A DNA stretch of 64,000 bases, taken from NCBI GenBank assembly GCA_012517355.1, contig JAAYVD010000088.1:1-64000 (forward strand). The letters run 5' to 3'. The DNA is from Candidatus Rifleibacteriota bacterium. GTDB taxonomy: Bacteria > Muiribacteriota > Ozemobacteria > Ozemobacterales > Ozemobacteraceae. Shown piece after piece: positions 41,886-51,933 of the stretch (position 1 is its first letter; each line of letters begins with the position of its first letter). Made by a program: the position numbers and the translations under genes. The notes under the pieces are model-generated. The model ran no database searches and was not told where the DNA came from. It worked only from the letters and a program-made list of their open reading frames with translations.

Positions 41886-43727
41886 ATGGCAGACCCTTCC
41901 CCGCCCCCGACCACCACCCCCGTCCCGCCCCCGACCACCTCGGTGGTGAAGCGGGTCCTGCCCTATTTCCGCCCCCACCTGGGAACGCTCGCCTTTTCGG
42001 TGGTGACGCTGCTGATCGCCACCGGCGTCCACCTGACGCGGCCGCTGATCATCCGCGAGATCATCGACGTGGCCGTGCCCAACGCCGACCTCTGGCACGC
42101 GGCCAAGGCGGTGGGGGCCTTCGTCGCCTGCCTGATCGTCGGCGGGGTGGCGATGTACGTGCGCGTGCAGTTGATGGCGCGCATGGGGGCCGAGATCATC
42201 GCCAGCCTGAAGCGGCAGGTGTTCTCCCACATCGTCCACCAGGGATTGCGGTTCTTCGACCAGCAGCCGGTGGGGAAGCTGCTGACCCGTACCGAGGCCG
42301 ACGCCGACCAGTTGCGGGTGCTGTTCACCGGCGGGGCGGTGCAGTTGCTGTCGAGCTTCGTGCTGCTGCTGGGCATCGTCGGGCTCATCTTCCGCGAGGA
42401 GCCGTTCCTGGGCTGGGCGGCGGTGGGCACCATCCTGGTCGTCGGCACCGTCCTGTATTTCTACACCTCGTTCATCCGCAGGACCTACAAGCAGATCCGC
42501 GAGCGCAACAGCGAGATGACGGCCTACGTCACCGAGTATGTGCAGGGCGTGCCGGTGATCAAGATCCACGGCCGCGAGGAGGCCGCGGTGCGCCGCCTCG
42601 CCGCCCTGAACCAGGACAAGGCGGTGCTCGAGCGGAAGGCCGGGTTCATCGACTACATCCTGTTCCAGCCCTCCTTCCGCATCGTGACCGAGATCTTCGT
42701 CATGATCGGCATCTTCCTCTACGCCAGCGACCGCATCTTCGCCGGGACGATGAGCGTCGGCACGCTCGTCATGTTCCTCGAACTGGTGCGCCAGTTCTTC
42801 CAGCCCCTGCAGATGATGACCGAGCTGATCGCCCAGATCCAGTCGAGCCTGGCGGCCGCCTCGCGCCTGTTCGAGGTCCTCGACCACCCCACCGACATCC
42901 GCGACGACGGCCGCGCCGCGCCCGACCTGCGGCTGACCGACCGGCTCGCCTTCGATGGCGTGACCTTCGCCTACAAGGACGAGCCGGTGCTCAGAAACCT
43001 CTCTTTCGCGGTGCGGAAGGGCGAACACGTGGCCATTGTCGGTGTCTCGGGCTCCGGCAAGACCAGCTGCGTCAGCCTTCTGTTGCGGTTCTACGACCCG
43101 ACGCAGGGGGCCCTGCGCATCGACGGGCAGGACATCCGCTCCTTCCGCCTGGTCGACTGGCGCCGCACCATCGCCCTGGTGCTGCAGGAGATCTACCTGT
43201 TCCCCGGCACCATCATGCAGAACCTCAAGGCCTTCGACGAGAGCATCCCCGACGAGGCGGTCGTCGAGGCCGCCACGCGCCTGGGCGCCCACCCGTTCAT
43301 CGCGCGGTTCCCCAACGGGTACCAGACCGTCCTGGCCGAGCGCGGCGCCAACCTCTCGCTCGGCGAGCGGCAGCTGCTCTCCTACACGCGGGCGCTGGTC
43401 AAGAACCCCGACATCCTGCTGCTCGACGAGGCCACCAGCTCGGTCGACGTCATCACCGAGCGAGCCCTGCAACGGTCGATGGACCAGCTGATGACGGGCC
43501 GCACCGCCATCATCATCGCCCACCGCCTGTCCACCATCCGGCACGTCGACCGCATCCTGGTGCTCGACCAGGGCCGCCTGGTGGAGGAGGGCAGCCACGA
43601 CGAGCTGATGGCCCGCGGCGGCATCTACAAGAAGCTCGTCATGATCCAGACCGTCTCGCCGACCCCCGCCGCGGGTGGGGGGGAAGCCGTCAACGGGGGC
43701 GCCGAGCCGGTCGAGGCCGCCGTATGA
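41886..43727 (+). CDS. ABC exporter half-transporter, subunit 1
   Basis: The product is 613 aa. A type IV ABC exporter membrane domain with six helices (about residues 30-310) precedes the nucleotide-binding domain. Walker A is GVSGSGKTS at about 386-394; Walker B has the catalytic Glu (LLLDEATSSVD), and the H-loop is IAHRLST. The signature is LSLGE rather than LSGGQ (about 490-494). It overlaps the next ABC gene by ATGA, so the two very likely form a heterodimer exporting lipids, peptides or drugs. The Pro/Thr-rich first 20 residues are probably disordered. Confidence 0.94.
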   Translation: MADPSPPPTTTPVPPPTTSVVKRVLPYFRPHLGTLAFSVVTLLIATGVHLTRPLIIREIIDVAVPNADLWHAAKAVGAFVACLIVGGVAMYVRVQLMARMGAEIIASLKRQVFSHIVHQGLRFFDQQPVGKLLTRTEADADQLRVLFTGGAVQLLSSFVLLLGIVGLIFREEPFLGWAAVGTILVVGTVLYFYTSFIRRTYKQIRERNSEMTAYVTEYVQGVPVIKIHGREEAAVRRLAALNQDKAVLERKAGFIDYILFQPSFRIVTEIFVMIGIFLYASDRIFAGTMSVGTLVMFLELVRQFFQPLQMMTELIAQIQSSLAAASRLFEVLDHPTDIRDDGRAAPDLRLTDRLAFDGVTFAYKDEPVLRNLSFAVRKGEHVAIVGVSGSGKTSCVSLLLRFYDPTQGALRIDGQDIRSFRLVDWRRTIALVLQEIYLFPGTIMQNLKAFDESIPDEAVVEAATRLGAHPFIARFPNGYQTVLAERGANLSLGERQLLSYTRALVKNPDILLLDEATSSVDVITERALQRSMDQLMTGRTAIIIAHRLSTIRHVDRILVLDQGRLVEEGSHDELMARGGIYKKLVMIQTVSPTPAAGGGEAVNGGAEPVEAAV

Positions 43728-45559
43728 AGCCGCTGGCCGAGGAACACGAACTGCGCCACCCGCGGATGTTCTACCTCCGCTGGATCTGGGAACAGTACCG
43801 GCCCCACCGCCGGATGATCCTGCTGCTGGTCGGTCTGACCGTCATTTCCACGGTGGTCTCGGTGCTGTTCCCGATGGTCTTCCAGCGGGTCATCGACGGC
43901 GTGGTGGGCAGCCTGAAGGGGTTCAAGGACGGCACCACCGACCTGGCCCACGCCGTGGCCGACCGCAACCGGCGCCTGGGCTACCTGCTGGCCCTGGCCT
44001 TCGGGCCGGTCTTCGCCGGCATCTACACCTACCTGCGGCTGAAGATGAACCTGATCTTCGAGATGTTCTACCGGGAGCGGTTCTTTCGCGAGATCCTCGA
44101 GAAGGGCCACCGCTTCTTCCTGAAATTCCGCACCGGGGACCTGGTGACGAGGCTCACCGAGGACGTGCGGTCCTACCCGCCGGGGCTGTCCTGGCTGTGC
44201 TGCTCGGGCATCTTCCGGGCCTTCAACTCCTCGTGCATCATCTTCTTCTGCGTCGCCAGCATGTTCCTGCTCAGCCCCGCCCTGGCCTGCGTGGCGATCC
44301 TGCCGATGCCGTTCATGGTCTGGCTGTTTTTGGCCATGGAGACCGCCATCGAGCGCCGGTTCAAGAAGATGCAGACGGCGGTCAGCGCCACCAACGATTT
44401 CCTCGAATCGGCCTACTCGGGCATCAAGATCATCAAGTCGTTCAATGCGGAGGCGCCCCAGATCGCCCTCTTCGGGCAGCAGATGGACTCCCGCATCGGG
44501 TGCGAGATCGAAGTGGCACGGATCGAGGGGTTGTACAACGTCTACTTCGAGTTCCTGAACTACCTCAGCGGGGTTCTGGTGATGCTGGTCGGTGGCATCA
44601 TGGTGATCAAGGGGAGCATCTCGCTGGGCGTCTATTACGCCTTCTTCGGCTACCTCGGCATCGTCATGCACCCGCTGATCGACATCCCGGTGCTGCTGTT
44701 CACGCTGGCCCAGTGCTTCGTCACCATCGACCGGCTCGAGGAGATCGTGCAGAGCGAGCGGGAATGGCAGGAAGCCGACAAACGCGGGGACATCGAGGTT
44801 TCCCGCATCGACCGCCTCGAGTTCAAGGGGGTTGCCTTCGCGCACCAGCCCCCCCCGCCGAAAGACGGCGAGGCGGCGGCCGTGCCCGACCGCCCGTGCT
44901 TCGCCTTCCAACCCCTGGATTTCTCCATCGGACGGGGTGAAAAGATGGCCATCGTCGGAACCATCGGCAGCGGCAAGACCACCCTGCTCAACCTGGCGGC
45001 CGGCATCCTGACCCCCGAGGCCGGCGAAATCCTCGTCAACGGGCACCCCCTGCGCGACCTGCGCAAGGACCGGTTCAAGGAGCGGATCGGGTTCATCCAG
45101 CAGGAACCGACCATCTTCTCCGAGACGGTGGCCGACAACATCGACTTCTGGCGGGGCCGGGAGCGCGATTGGATCGAAACCTGCACCCGGCTCGCCCAGT
45201 TCGAGGGCGAGGTGAAGAGCCTGCCCCACCAGTATGACGAGAAGATCGGCCAGCGCGGCCTCAACCTGTCGGGCGGGCAGCGCCAGCGGCTGTCGATCGC
45301 CCGCGCCCTGGCCGGCCGGCCCGAGATCCTGTTCATGGACGACGTCACCTCGGCCCTCGACGCCGAGAACGAGACCCTGCTGTGGCGCGACCTCCGCGAG
45401 CAGTTCCCCGGCGTGACCTGTGTCATCGTCACCCACCGCCTGTCGACCGCCCAGAACGCCGACCGCATCATGGTCCTCAACGAGGGCCGGCTGGAGGCCA
45501 TCGGCACGCACGACGAACTGATGCGCTCCAACGCCACCTACCAGAAGCTGGTCAACTGA
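43724..45559 (+). CDS. ABC exporter half-transporter, subunit 2
   Basis: The product is 611 aa, with six transmembrane helices at about 35-320. The nucleotide-binding domain has Walker A GTIGSGKTT at about 412-420, a canonical LSGGQRQRLSIARAL signature, and THRLST. Walker B reads LFMDDVTSALD, so Asp (D540) replaces the catalytic Glu. Combined with the LSLGE of subunit 1, the site formed by this Walker pair and the partner signature is degenerate, while the other site is complete. That is the classic asymmetric heterodimer arrangement. ATG overlaps the subunit 1 stop. Confidence 0.94.
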   Translation: MKPLAEEHELRHPRMFYLRWIWEQYRPHRRMILLLVGLTVISTVVSVLFPMVFQRVIDGVVGSLKGFKDGTTDLAHAVADRNRRLGYLLALAFGPVFAGIYTYLRLKMNLIFEMFYRERFFREILEKGHRFFLKFRTGDLVTRLTEDVRSYPPGLSWLCCSGIFRAFNSSCIIFFCVASMFLLSPALACVAILPMPFMVWLFLAMETAIERRFKKMQTAVSATNDFLESAYSGIKIIKSFNAEAPQIALFGQQMDSRIGCEIEVARIEGLYNVYFEFLNYLSGVLVMLVGGIMVIKGSISLGVYYAFFGYLGIVMHPLIDIPVLLFTLAQCFVTIDRLEEIVQSEREWQEADKRGDIEVSRIDRLEFKGVAFAHQPPPPKDGEAAAVPDRPCFAFQPLDFSIGRGEKMAIVGTIGSGKTTLLNLAAGILTPEAGEILVNGHPLRDLRKDRFKERIGFIQQEPTIFSETVADNIDFWRGRERDWIETCTRLAQFEGEVKSLPHQYDEKIGQRGLNLSGGQRQRLSIARALAGRPEILFMDDVTSALDAENETLLWRDLREQFPGVTCVIVTHRLSTAQNADRIMVLNEGRLEAIGTHDELMRSNATYQKLVN

Positions 45560-45704
45560 GCCCTGGTCTCCGGCCAGGGGGAGCCTCCCGGGGTGGCGGA
45601 AGGATTGACCAGATCATGCTCCAGAGGGACATGACCTTCTACCGGCGGCTGCAGGCGGCCATGGCCGGCGGAGATCCGGTCCCGGCCAGGACCGCCTCAG
45701 GGGG

Positions 45705-46601
45705 TCAGGCCCTCCAGGCGTGCGCGTGATCCCGGGCGAAACGGGCCAGGCCGATCGGGGCGCGGCCGGTCACCCGTTGGACCGCCTCGCTGACCGGGGA
45801 GCAATAGCCGGCCCGGACGAGCTGATAGAAGCGGACCAGACGCTCCTGCCAGGCAGGTGGGAATCCGGCGGCGGCCAGACTGGCGCGGGCTTCGTCCTCT
45901 TCCACCGGCTCATAGGTCATGGTCCGCCCGGTCGCTTCCCCGATGGCCTCCGCCACCTCGTGGTGATCATGGGCGGCGGGGCCGGTCAGCGTCAGGCCCT
46001 CACCCTCGTGGCCGCCATCGGCGAGAAGGACGGCCGCGACGGCGGCAACGTCCCGGGCGTCGATGAAGGACAGGCGGGCGTCGGCGGCTGGCAGGCGGAT
46101 GGTGCCGGCGCCCCGGAGGCCGGCGAGCAGGCTTCCCTCGGTGAACACCTGGAAGAACCAGTTGGGGCGCAGGTGGGTCCAGGCCAGGCCGGAAGCTTCG
46201 AGGAGGAGCTCCAGCCGGCGGAGGGCGAAGTCGGGCCGCTGGTCGGTTCCCATGGCGGTCAGGTTGATGACCTTTCTGACCCCGGAGTGGCGCATGGCGG
46301 AAATGAACGGGCCGGCCACCGCGTCGGAGTGTTCGTCCCCGGGGCGGGCGGCCAGGAACACCCGGTCGACCCCGGCCAGGGCAGGGGCGTAGGTGGTGGG
46401 GTCGGTCAGGTCGAAGCGGACCCAGGTCGTGCCGTCTTCCCCCGTTCCCCCGGGGGTCGGCATGGACGCCTGTTGCGGCCGGTGTCTCTCCGGGTGTCGC
46501 GTGGCGCCGCGGGGCCGGAGGCCGCGGGCGACCAGTTCCGCTTGCAGTTGGGTGCCGATGCGGCCGCTGGCGCCGATGATCAGGATCTGCTGGTCAGTCA
46601 T
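45705..46601 (-). CDS. NmrA-like NAD(P)-binding oxidoreductase
   Basis: The product is 298 aa; AGGAGG lies six bases before the ATG. The N-terminal LIIGASGRIGTQL is an atypical-SDR GxxGxxG dinucleotide site. VINLTAMGTDQRPDFALRR and WTHLRPNWFFQVF follow the NmrA/QorB pattern, where the usual catalytic Tyr-Lys pair is absent. Such proteins bind NADP and act as quinone reductases or redox sensors. It lies directly downstream of a TetR gene on the same strand and a related operator sequence sits in the gap, so it is likely the TetR target. Confidence 0.92.
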   Translation of the reverse strand: MTDQQILIIGASGRIGTQLQAELVARGLRPRGATRHPERHRPQQASMPTPGGTGEDGTTWVRFDLTDPTTYAPALAGVDRVFLAARPGDEHSDAVAGPFISAMRHSGVRKVINLTAMGTDQRPDFALRRLELLLEASGLAWTHLRPNWFFQVFTEGSLLAGLRGAGTIRLPAADARLSFIDARDVAAVAAVLLADGGHEGEGLTLTGPAAHDHHEVAEAIGEATGRTMTYEPVEEDEARASLAAAGFPPAWQERLVRFYQLVRAGYCSPVSEAVQRVTGRAPIGLARFARDHAHAWRA

Positions 46602-46651
46602 GGGTTCCTCCTGTCGGGATGGGGGAGTCCGGAGTTCGCCGACCGATAAAA

Positions 46652-46668
46652 ATGAACATCATATTCGC
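46652..46668. promoter_or_regulatory. possible second TetR operator before the NmrA-like gene
   Basis: ATGAAC-ATCAT-ATTCGC matches the operator at 47354-47370 (GTGAAT-AATTA-ATTCAC) at 9 of 12 arm positions with identical spacing. It lies about 51 bases upstream of the NmrA-like ATG. This local AT-rich stretch probably also contains that gene's promoter. Confidence 0.45.
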
Positions 46669-46715
46669 TTTTAAGGCGGCCCGGTGGACCGCTGGGGAAC
46701 GGGACATCGGTCGGC

Positions 46716-47333
46716 CTACCGGCGGAAGAGGGCGTTCAACCCTGCCAGGTGGTAGCGGAGATATTCCTCGATGGCCTGCCGGGCCTCGGCGGGATCGGGA
46801 TGGGACAGCAGAGCCTCCCGGCTCACCGCGATCAGGGTGCGATAGATGTGCCCGAGGGCGAAACGAAGGGAGGGGGTGGGTGGCCGGGTCCCGGCGATGG
46901 CCCGGAAATGTCGGCAGGTTCCCCGGATCATCATCGCCGTCAGGTCCTCCGGGAAGTGCTCCAACCGGGTTCCCTGCGCCCCGCCCAACAGGATGACGAG
47001 GCGGCGACCTTCCCGCCGGGCGAAGGTGAAGAGTTCCTCGCTGGCCGCGTGGAAGGCGGCGGTGGGCGGCAGGGTCCGCACGTCCTCCACCTGGGCCAGG
47101 GCCTCCATCCGGCGGCGGACCAGCCGGCGCACCTGGCTGACGACGGCGTCGGGCAGCAGGGCATCGAACAGGGCTTCCTTGCCGGGGAAATACCGGTAGA
47201 TGTTGCCCGTGGAGATGCCTGCCGCGGCCGCGATCCGTTCCATGGACGCCCCGGCGAATCCCAGCCGGGCGAAGGCCTCGAGGGCGGCCTCCTGGATGGC
47301 CTCCTCGACCTCCCGTTTCCGCGTCTGGCCCAT
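46716..47333 (-). CDS. TetR family transcriptional regulator
   Basis: The product is 205 aa. The N-terminal helix-turn-helix domain is typical: EAALEAFARLGFAGASMERI, AAAAGISTGNIYRYFPGKEALF. The ligand-binding C-terminal domain is unclassified. GGAGGG sits about nine bases upstream of the ATG. A 19-bp palindrome overlaps the -10 element of its own promoter, so autorepression is expected, and the NmrA-like oxidoreductase gene 114 bp downstream is the likely second target. The inducer is unknown. Confidence 0.95.
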   Translation of the reverse strand: MGQTRKREVEEAIQEAALEAFARLGFAGASMERIAAAAGISTGNIYRYFPGKEALFDALLPDAVVSQVRRLVRRRMEALAQVEDVRTLPPTAAFHAASEELFTFARREGRRLVILLGGAQGTRLEHFPEDLTAMMIRGTCRHFRAIAGTRPPTPSLRFALGHIYRTLIAVSREALLSHPDPAEARQAIEEYLRYHLAGLNALFRR

Positions 47334-47352
47334 CGGTCGGTCCCTCCTGGAA

Positions 47353-47371
47353 AGTGAATAATTAATTCACT
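47353..47371. promoter_or_regulatory. TetR operator palindrome
   Basis: AGTGAAT-AATTA-ATTCACT is a perfect 7-bp inverted repeat with a 5-base centre. It lies 20 bases upstream of the TetR start and overlaps its -10 hexamer on the minus strand, the expected position for an autorepressor site. Confidence 0.85.
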
Positions 47372-47397
47372 ATATTGGAGAAAACGCTTCCCGTCAA
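47369..47397 (-). promoter_or_regulatory. sigma70-like promoter of the TetR gene
   Basis: On the minus strand TTGACG (47397-47392) and TATAGT (47374-47369) are separated by 17 bases. The operator begins within the -10 box. Confidence 0.82.
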
Positions 47398-47537
47398 GGA
47401 TCTTCGTGGCGGGGGCCGGTCCCGGCTGGCTCGACCACGGCCGACCCGGCGATGGGCGCGGACCAGGGGGGATCCCCAGGGCGGATATCCTGGAAGCGCG
47501 CGAGCGCGCCCCGGTCCGTCGAGAGGGGGATTACCGG

Positions 47538-48332
47538 TTACGGAATCAGGTGGGCGGCCAGTTCCTGGTAGGGGGCCACCACTTCGAAGCCCAGCTTGCG
47601 ATAGCAGGAGATGGCGGTGCGGTTGTCGGCGGCGACGTTCAGGCCGATGTGATCGACCTTTTCGAGGAGGGACCGGCACAGATCGCGGGTGGCGCGGGTG
47701 GCCAGGCCTTTCTTGCGGTGCGTGGGGAGGGTGGTGATGTTGCCCAGCGCGGCCACCCGCAGAGCAGGCGAGAACACGTGGACGCCGGCGATGCTGACCA
47801 GGCGCGAGCGTTCGCGGATGCCGAAATACTCGCGGGTCTCCAGCATGCGGGGGTCGAACCAGTTGCCGGGATAGCTCTCGGCGTAGAGCTGCAGCACCTC
47901 GGCCAGGTTCTCGGGGCCCAGGCGCACTGCCCCGCTGTCCGGCCAGGCGCGGGCCACCGCCGGTTTCTTCAGGCTCATCTTCTGGTGGCTGCCGTGGGTG
48001 TCGATCTGGTATTTCCCCTTCAGGGCCTCGGCCACCCCGGGGCTGAGATGCCCGTAGAACCATGGGGGAAGGACGCCGACCAGGCTGCGCACCAGGTCGG
48101 TGGTGGCCGGCCCCTTCCCGAACGCCAGGAGGGTGGGCTGGGTGTTCCCCGAATAGACGTACAGGAGCGCCAGGGCGGCCAGGCGGCCATCATTCCCCCG
48201 CCGGCCGTACCACTGGGTCTGCGGCCAGAAGAAGTCGTCGAGATCGCCGAGTTCGTAGAGGTGCAGGTCGGTGTCGCGGCGCAGGAACTCCTCGATCACC
48301 GCCTTGTCGTGCAGGCACTCGAATTCACTCAT
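47538..48332 (-). CDS. GNAT-family N-acetyltransferase
   Basis: The product is 264 aa from the ATG at 48332, preceded by GGGAGGG; upstream in-frame residues are unlikely to be translated. The C-terminal half is a GNAT fold with the acetyl-CoA loop LPTHRKKGLATRA and the usual NVAADNRTAISCYRKLGFEVV ending. The N-terminal half (MSEFECLHDKAVIEEFLRRD, LHLYELGDLDDFFWP) is a substrate-side domain seen in a subfamily of two-domain GNATs. The acceptor is unknown. Confidence 0.9.
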   Translation of the reverse strand: MSEFECLHDKAVIEEFLRRDTDLHLYELGDLDDFFWPQTQWYGRRGNDGRLAALALLYVYSGNTQPTLLAFGKGPATTDLVRSLVGVLPPWFYGHLSPGVAEALKGKYQIDTHGSHQKMSLKKPAVARAWPDSGAVRLGPENLAEVLQLYAESYPGNWFDPRMLETREYFGIRERSRLVSIAGVHVFSPALRVAALGNITTLPTHRKKGLATRATRDLCRSLLEKVDHIGLNVAADNRTAISCYRKLGFEVVAPYQELAAHLIP

Positions 48333-48453
48333 CGATGGGGTCCCTCCCTCGGAGGCCCGGGGAAACGCTTGTTGCGCCATCCTCGGCAAGTAGAGCAAAA
48401 CCGGGTGGCCGCCGGGGCGGCGGCCGGCCATGGCCGGAAGCGGAACCGGGACT

Positions 48454-48927
48454 TCAGAACGAGGCCCGCACGCGCTCCAGTTCCTTCAGTTCATCGACCG
48501 TCAGGAGCTGGTCGGGTTCGAAGACGGGGAAGGTCTTTTCCCCCACCCGCGCCTTCCGCGGGGAAGGGTTCGCGCTGACCACGGTGAGTTTGACCTTGCC
48601 CCGGCTCTTGGCCCGGGTCGGTCGCCCCTCGATGATACCCTCGGTCAAGCGCAGGTCGACGGCATCGACGAGGAACCCGACGTAGTCGCCGGCCAGCTTG
48701 ATCACGACGAGGCGGGCGGTGGTTTCGGGTTCGGCGCGTTTCTCGCCCACCTTCTCGTGGGCATCGACGACCGGCACGATGTTGCCACGGACGTTGGCCA
48801 CCCCGACCAGGAACGGCGGCCCGCCGGCCGGCGTGGTCAGCTTGGGGACCATCATCACCTCGAAGATCTTGACCGCCTCGGCGGCCAGGTCCAGGGCGCC
48901 CAGGCGGAACACGAACAGCTTGTCCAT
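48454..48927 (-). CDS. CheW-like domain protein
   Basis: The product is 157 aa; GGAGGAG lies about nine bases before the ATG at 48927. It is a single CheW-type domain: LFVFRLGALDLAAEAVKIFEV, FLVGVANVRGNIVPVVDAH, RLVVIKLAGDYVGFLVDAV. CheW couples receptors to CheA kinases. No CheA, MCP or flagellar gene is in the window, so it is a stand-alone copy whose signalling partner is elsewhere. Its N-terminus begins almost directly with the fold. Confidence 0.9.
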   Translation of the reverse strand: MDKLFVFRLGALDLAAEAVKIFEVMMVPKLTTPAGGPPFLVGVANVRGNIVPVVDAHEKVGEKRAEPETTARLVVIKLAGDYVGFLVDAVDLRLTEGIIEGRPTRAKSRGKVKLTVVSANPSPRKARVGEKTFPVFEPDQLLTVDELKELERVRASF

Positions 48928-49099
48928 GCGGGGTTCTCCTCCGGCGGGCGGGGACGCCGGACCGCCCCGCCGTCGGTCGAACGGGATGATGGGGGTCATG
49001 CCTGCGGGTCCTCTCGCGGTGGGCGGGGCCATCCGCCCTCCGGAGGGCCGGCGCGGTCTCCCGCGGGGCGGCCCTCCGGCGGCGGCTGGCGCGCGCGGT

Positions 49100-49219
49100 T
49101 CAGGCCTTCTTGGCCTTCTTGGCGGTGACGGCGGGGGTCCGGACCTTGCGGGGCCGGTCCTTGCCGAAGCTGTGGCGGAAGATCTTGCCCTTGCGGGTCT
49201 TCTGGTCGCCCTTACCCAT
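49100..49219 (-). CDS. thx: 30S ribosomal protein bTHX
   Basis: The product is 39 aa: MGKGDQKTRKGKIFRHSFGK then DRPRKVRTPAVTAKKAKKA. MGKGD-KT-(R)KGKI and G-x-x-RP-K are the signature of the small subunit protein THX (bTHX, PSRP-4 relative), which binds in a pocket at the top of the 30S head. AAGGAG is ten bases upstream and a good sigma70-like promoter precedes it. It is below most length cut-offs and easily missed. It is divergent from secG. Confidence 0.92.
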   Translation of the reverse strand: MGKGDQKTRKGKIFRHSFGKDRPRKVRTPAVTAKKAKKA

Positions 49220-49285
49220 GTGGTGTGTACTCCTTGTGACGTTGATTGACCGGTCTTCCTCGATCGGGAAGGCGCGTCGATCATC

Positions 49286-49314
49286 TTTGTACCACCATTC
49301 GGGGAAAAATTCAA
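49286..49314 (-). promoter_or_regulatory. sigma70-like promoter of the bTHX gene
   Basis: On the minus strand TTGAAT (49314-49309) and TACAAA (49291-49286) are 17 bases apart, in a short AT-rich patch 67 bases upstream of the ATG. Confidence 0.6.
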
Positions 49315-49514
49315 ACCCCCTGGCCGGGCCATGGTCCTTCCATGGGCCGTCGGGGGGGGGCGCACGGGGTCGTGGTGACAAGCCCCGCCCTTTCCCGGGA
49401 CGAGCGGGGGAGCAACCTGGGGCAAAAGTCGGGTCCGACCAGTCCCGGCCGATGCGTCCTGGTCCGAGGAAGGTCGGTCTGATCCCCGTTGCCATACCTG
49501 CGGAAAGGGAACGT

Positions 49515-49542
49515 TTGACTTTTCCCCCCCGGATTGCTACAC
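49515..49542 (+). promoter_or_regulatory. sigma70-like promoter of secG
   Basis: TTGACT (49515-49520) and TACACT (49537-49542) are 16 bases apart. AAGGAG and the secG GTG follow about 40-50 bases later. Confidence 0.7.
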
Positions 49543-49590
49543 TCCTACCCTGTTCCAACGAAGGTACGAGTCCACGCAAGGAGTTCGAGG

Positions 49591-49995
49591 GTGATTGCCA
49601 TTCTGGTGAAGTTGGTCCACTTCCTGGTGTGCATCGGGTTGATCGTGGTGGTCCTGCTGCAGGCCGACAAGGGCGAAGGCCTGGCCGGCGCGTTCGGCGG
49701 CGGGGCTTCCGGCACCGTGTTCGGCGAGCGGGGTGGCGGCGGCTTCATCGCCAAGCTGACCACCGGCATGGCCGTCGTGTTCATGATCACCTCCCTCATC
49801 ATCTCGATCTACCTGCCCCTGTGGGAAAAGCCCGCCGGCGGCATCGACCTGACCTCGCCCCGCCAGGGCGGCGCCCCGATGAGCCTGCCCGTGCCTGGCC
49901 TCCCCGGTGGGCTGCCGATTCCCGGTGCCGACATCCCTGCCGCCCCGGCCCCCGGTGGCACCCCGCTGCCTGGCGCGGTTCCCGGCGGCCAGTAA
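49591..49995 (+). CDS. secG: protein-export membrane protein SecG
   Basis: The product is 134 aa from the GTG at 49591, with AAGGAG about seven bases upstream. Two transmembrane helices (ILVKLVHFLVCIGLIVVVLL and LTTGMAVVFMITSLIISIYL) flank the conserved cytoplasmic loop QADKGEGLAGAFGGGASGTVFG, which is diagnostic of SecG. It is the auxiliary subunit of the SecYEG translocon. The C-terminal 50 residues are Pro/Gly-rich and variable in the family. It is followed by a good terminator and then enolase. Confidence 0.95.
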   Translation: MIAILVKLVHFLVCIGLIVVVLLQADKGEGLAGAFGGGASGTVFGERGGGGFIAKLTTGMAVVFMITSLIISIYLPLWEKPAGGIDLTSPRQGGAPMSLPVPGLPGGLPIPGADIPAAPAPGGTPLPGAVPGGQ

Positions 49996-50014
49996 CCGTC
50001 GTTCCGTCTTTCCC

Positions 50015-50060
50015 GACGGGCTCCGACCGCTTGCAGCGGCCCGGGGCCCGTCGTCTTTTT
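50015..50060 (+). terminator. Rho-independent terminator after secG
   Basis: GACGGGC (50015-50021) pairs with GCCCGTC (50046-50052), with an inner CCGCTTGCAGCGG hairpin, and the stem is followed by a five-T run ending at 50060. Confidence 0.85.
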
Positions 50061-50110
50061 CGCCGGGCCGGAATGTGATAGACTGGCTCCGCCATCAGGG
50101 CCCGGGCTGA

Positions 50111-51433
<1,323 letters not shown>

Positions 51434-51448
51434 ACGTCCGAGCACCGG

Positions 51449-51480
51449 GGGCCGGGTGGAAGACCGTTTCCGCCCGGCCC
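51449..51480 (+). terminator. hairpin terminator after enolase
   Basis: GGGCCGGGTGGAA pairs with TTCCGCCCGGCCC (one G-T wobble) around a six-base loop, ending 47 bases after the enolase stop. The T-run is short (TTCC). Confidence 0.75.
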
Positions 51481-51933
51481 TTCCGGTTCGCGCCGCCCTT
51501 CACGTAAGGGATTCCGGGATGGCTTCCGTTGCTCTCGTGCTGCGGCGCGATTCCCGGGGTTTCCGGGAGACGTCCGGGATTCCGTCGATTCCGCATCGAT
51601 TCCGGGGACATCATCGATTCCGGGGACATGATACGGGATTCCGGGGCCATGAAGCGGAATCATCGTGGCATCGACGATCCTGCTGGCGGTTCGTCCCCGA
51701 CCAGGGCCGGACCAAACCACCCCGGCACGGATCCCCGCCGACGCTTGCGGATGTCCCTGGAGGTTGGCGGATGTCCGCTGGGATCGCCGTCCGGGCGCCT
51801 CGCTGGCAGCCGTCGCGCGAGGCTGCCGGTTCCGACCGGCTGGATGCCGGAAGGGCCCCCTTGCCGTCAGGGATGGCGGCGCGAACCGCCAGGTTTGCGG
51901 GGGAGGTTGGCCGTCGTTGGACAGGAGGAAGAA
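51481..51933. other. gap with REPIN-like and GGATGGCGG repeats
   Basis: Bases 51545-51665 are the GGGGACA family, listed separately. Bases 51800-51905 include GTTCCGACCGGCTGGATGCCGG and GGGATGGCGGCGCGAACCGCC, relatives of the 30.8-kb repeat. The segment between shows no gene. The AGGAGG for the PAS gene lies at about 51923. Confidence 0.55.
51545..51665. repeat. GGGGACA-family repeat cluster (REPIN-like)
   Basis: GATTCCGGGGACATCATCG and GATTCCGGGGACATGATACGG repeat in tandem with GATTCCG half-units before them. The second copy shares CCGGGGACATGATACGG exactly with the palindrome arm at 7921-7945, but here no long inverted partner is present. Confidence 0.8.
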
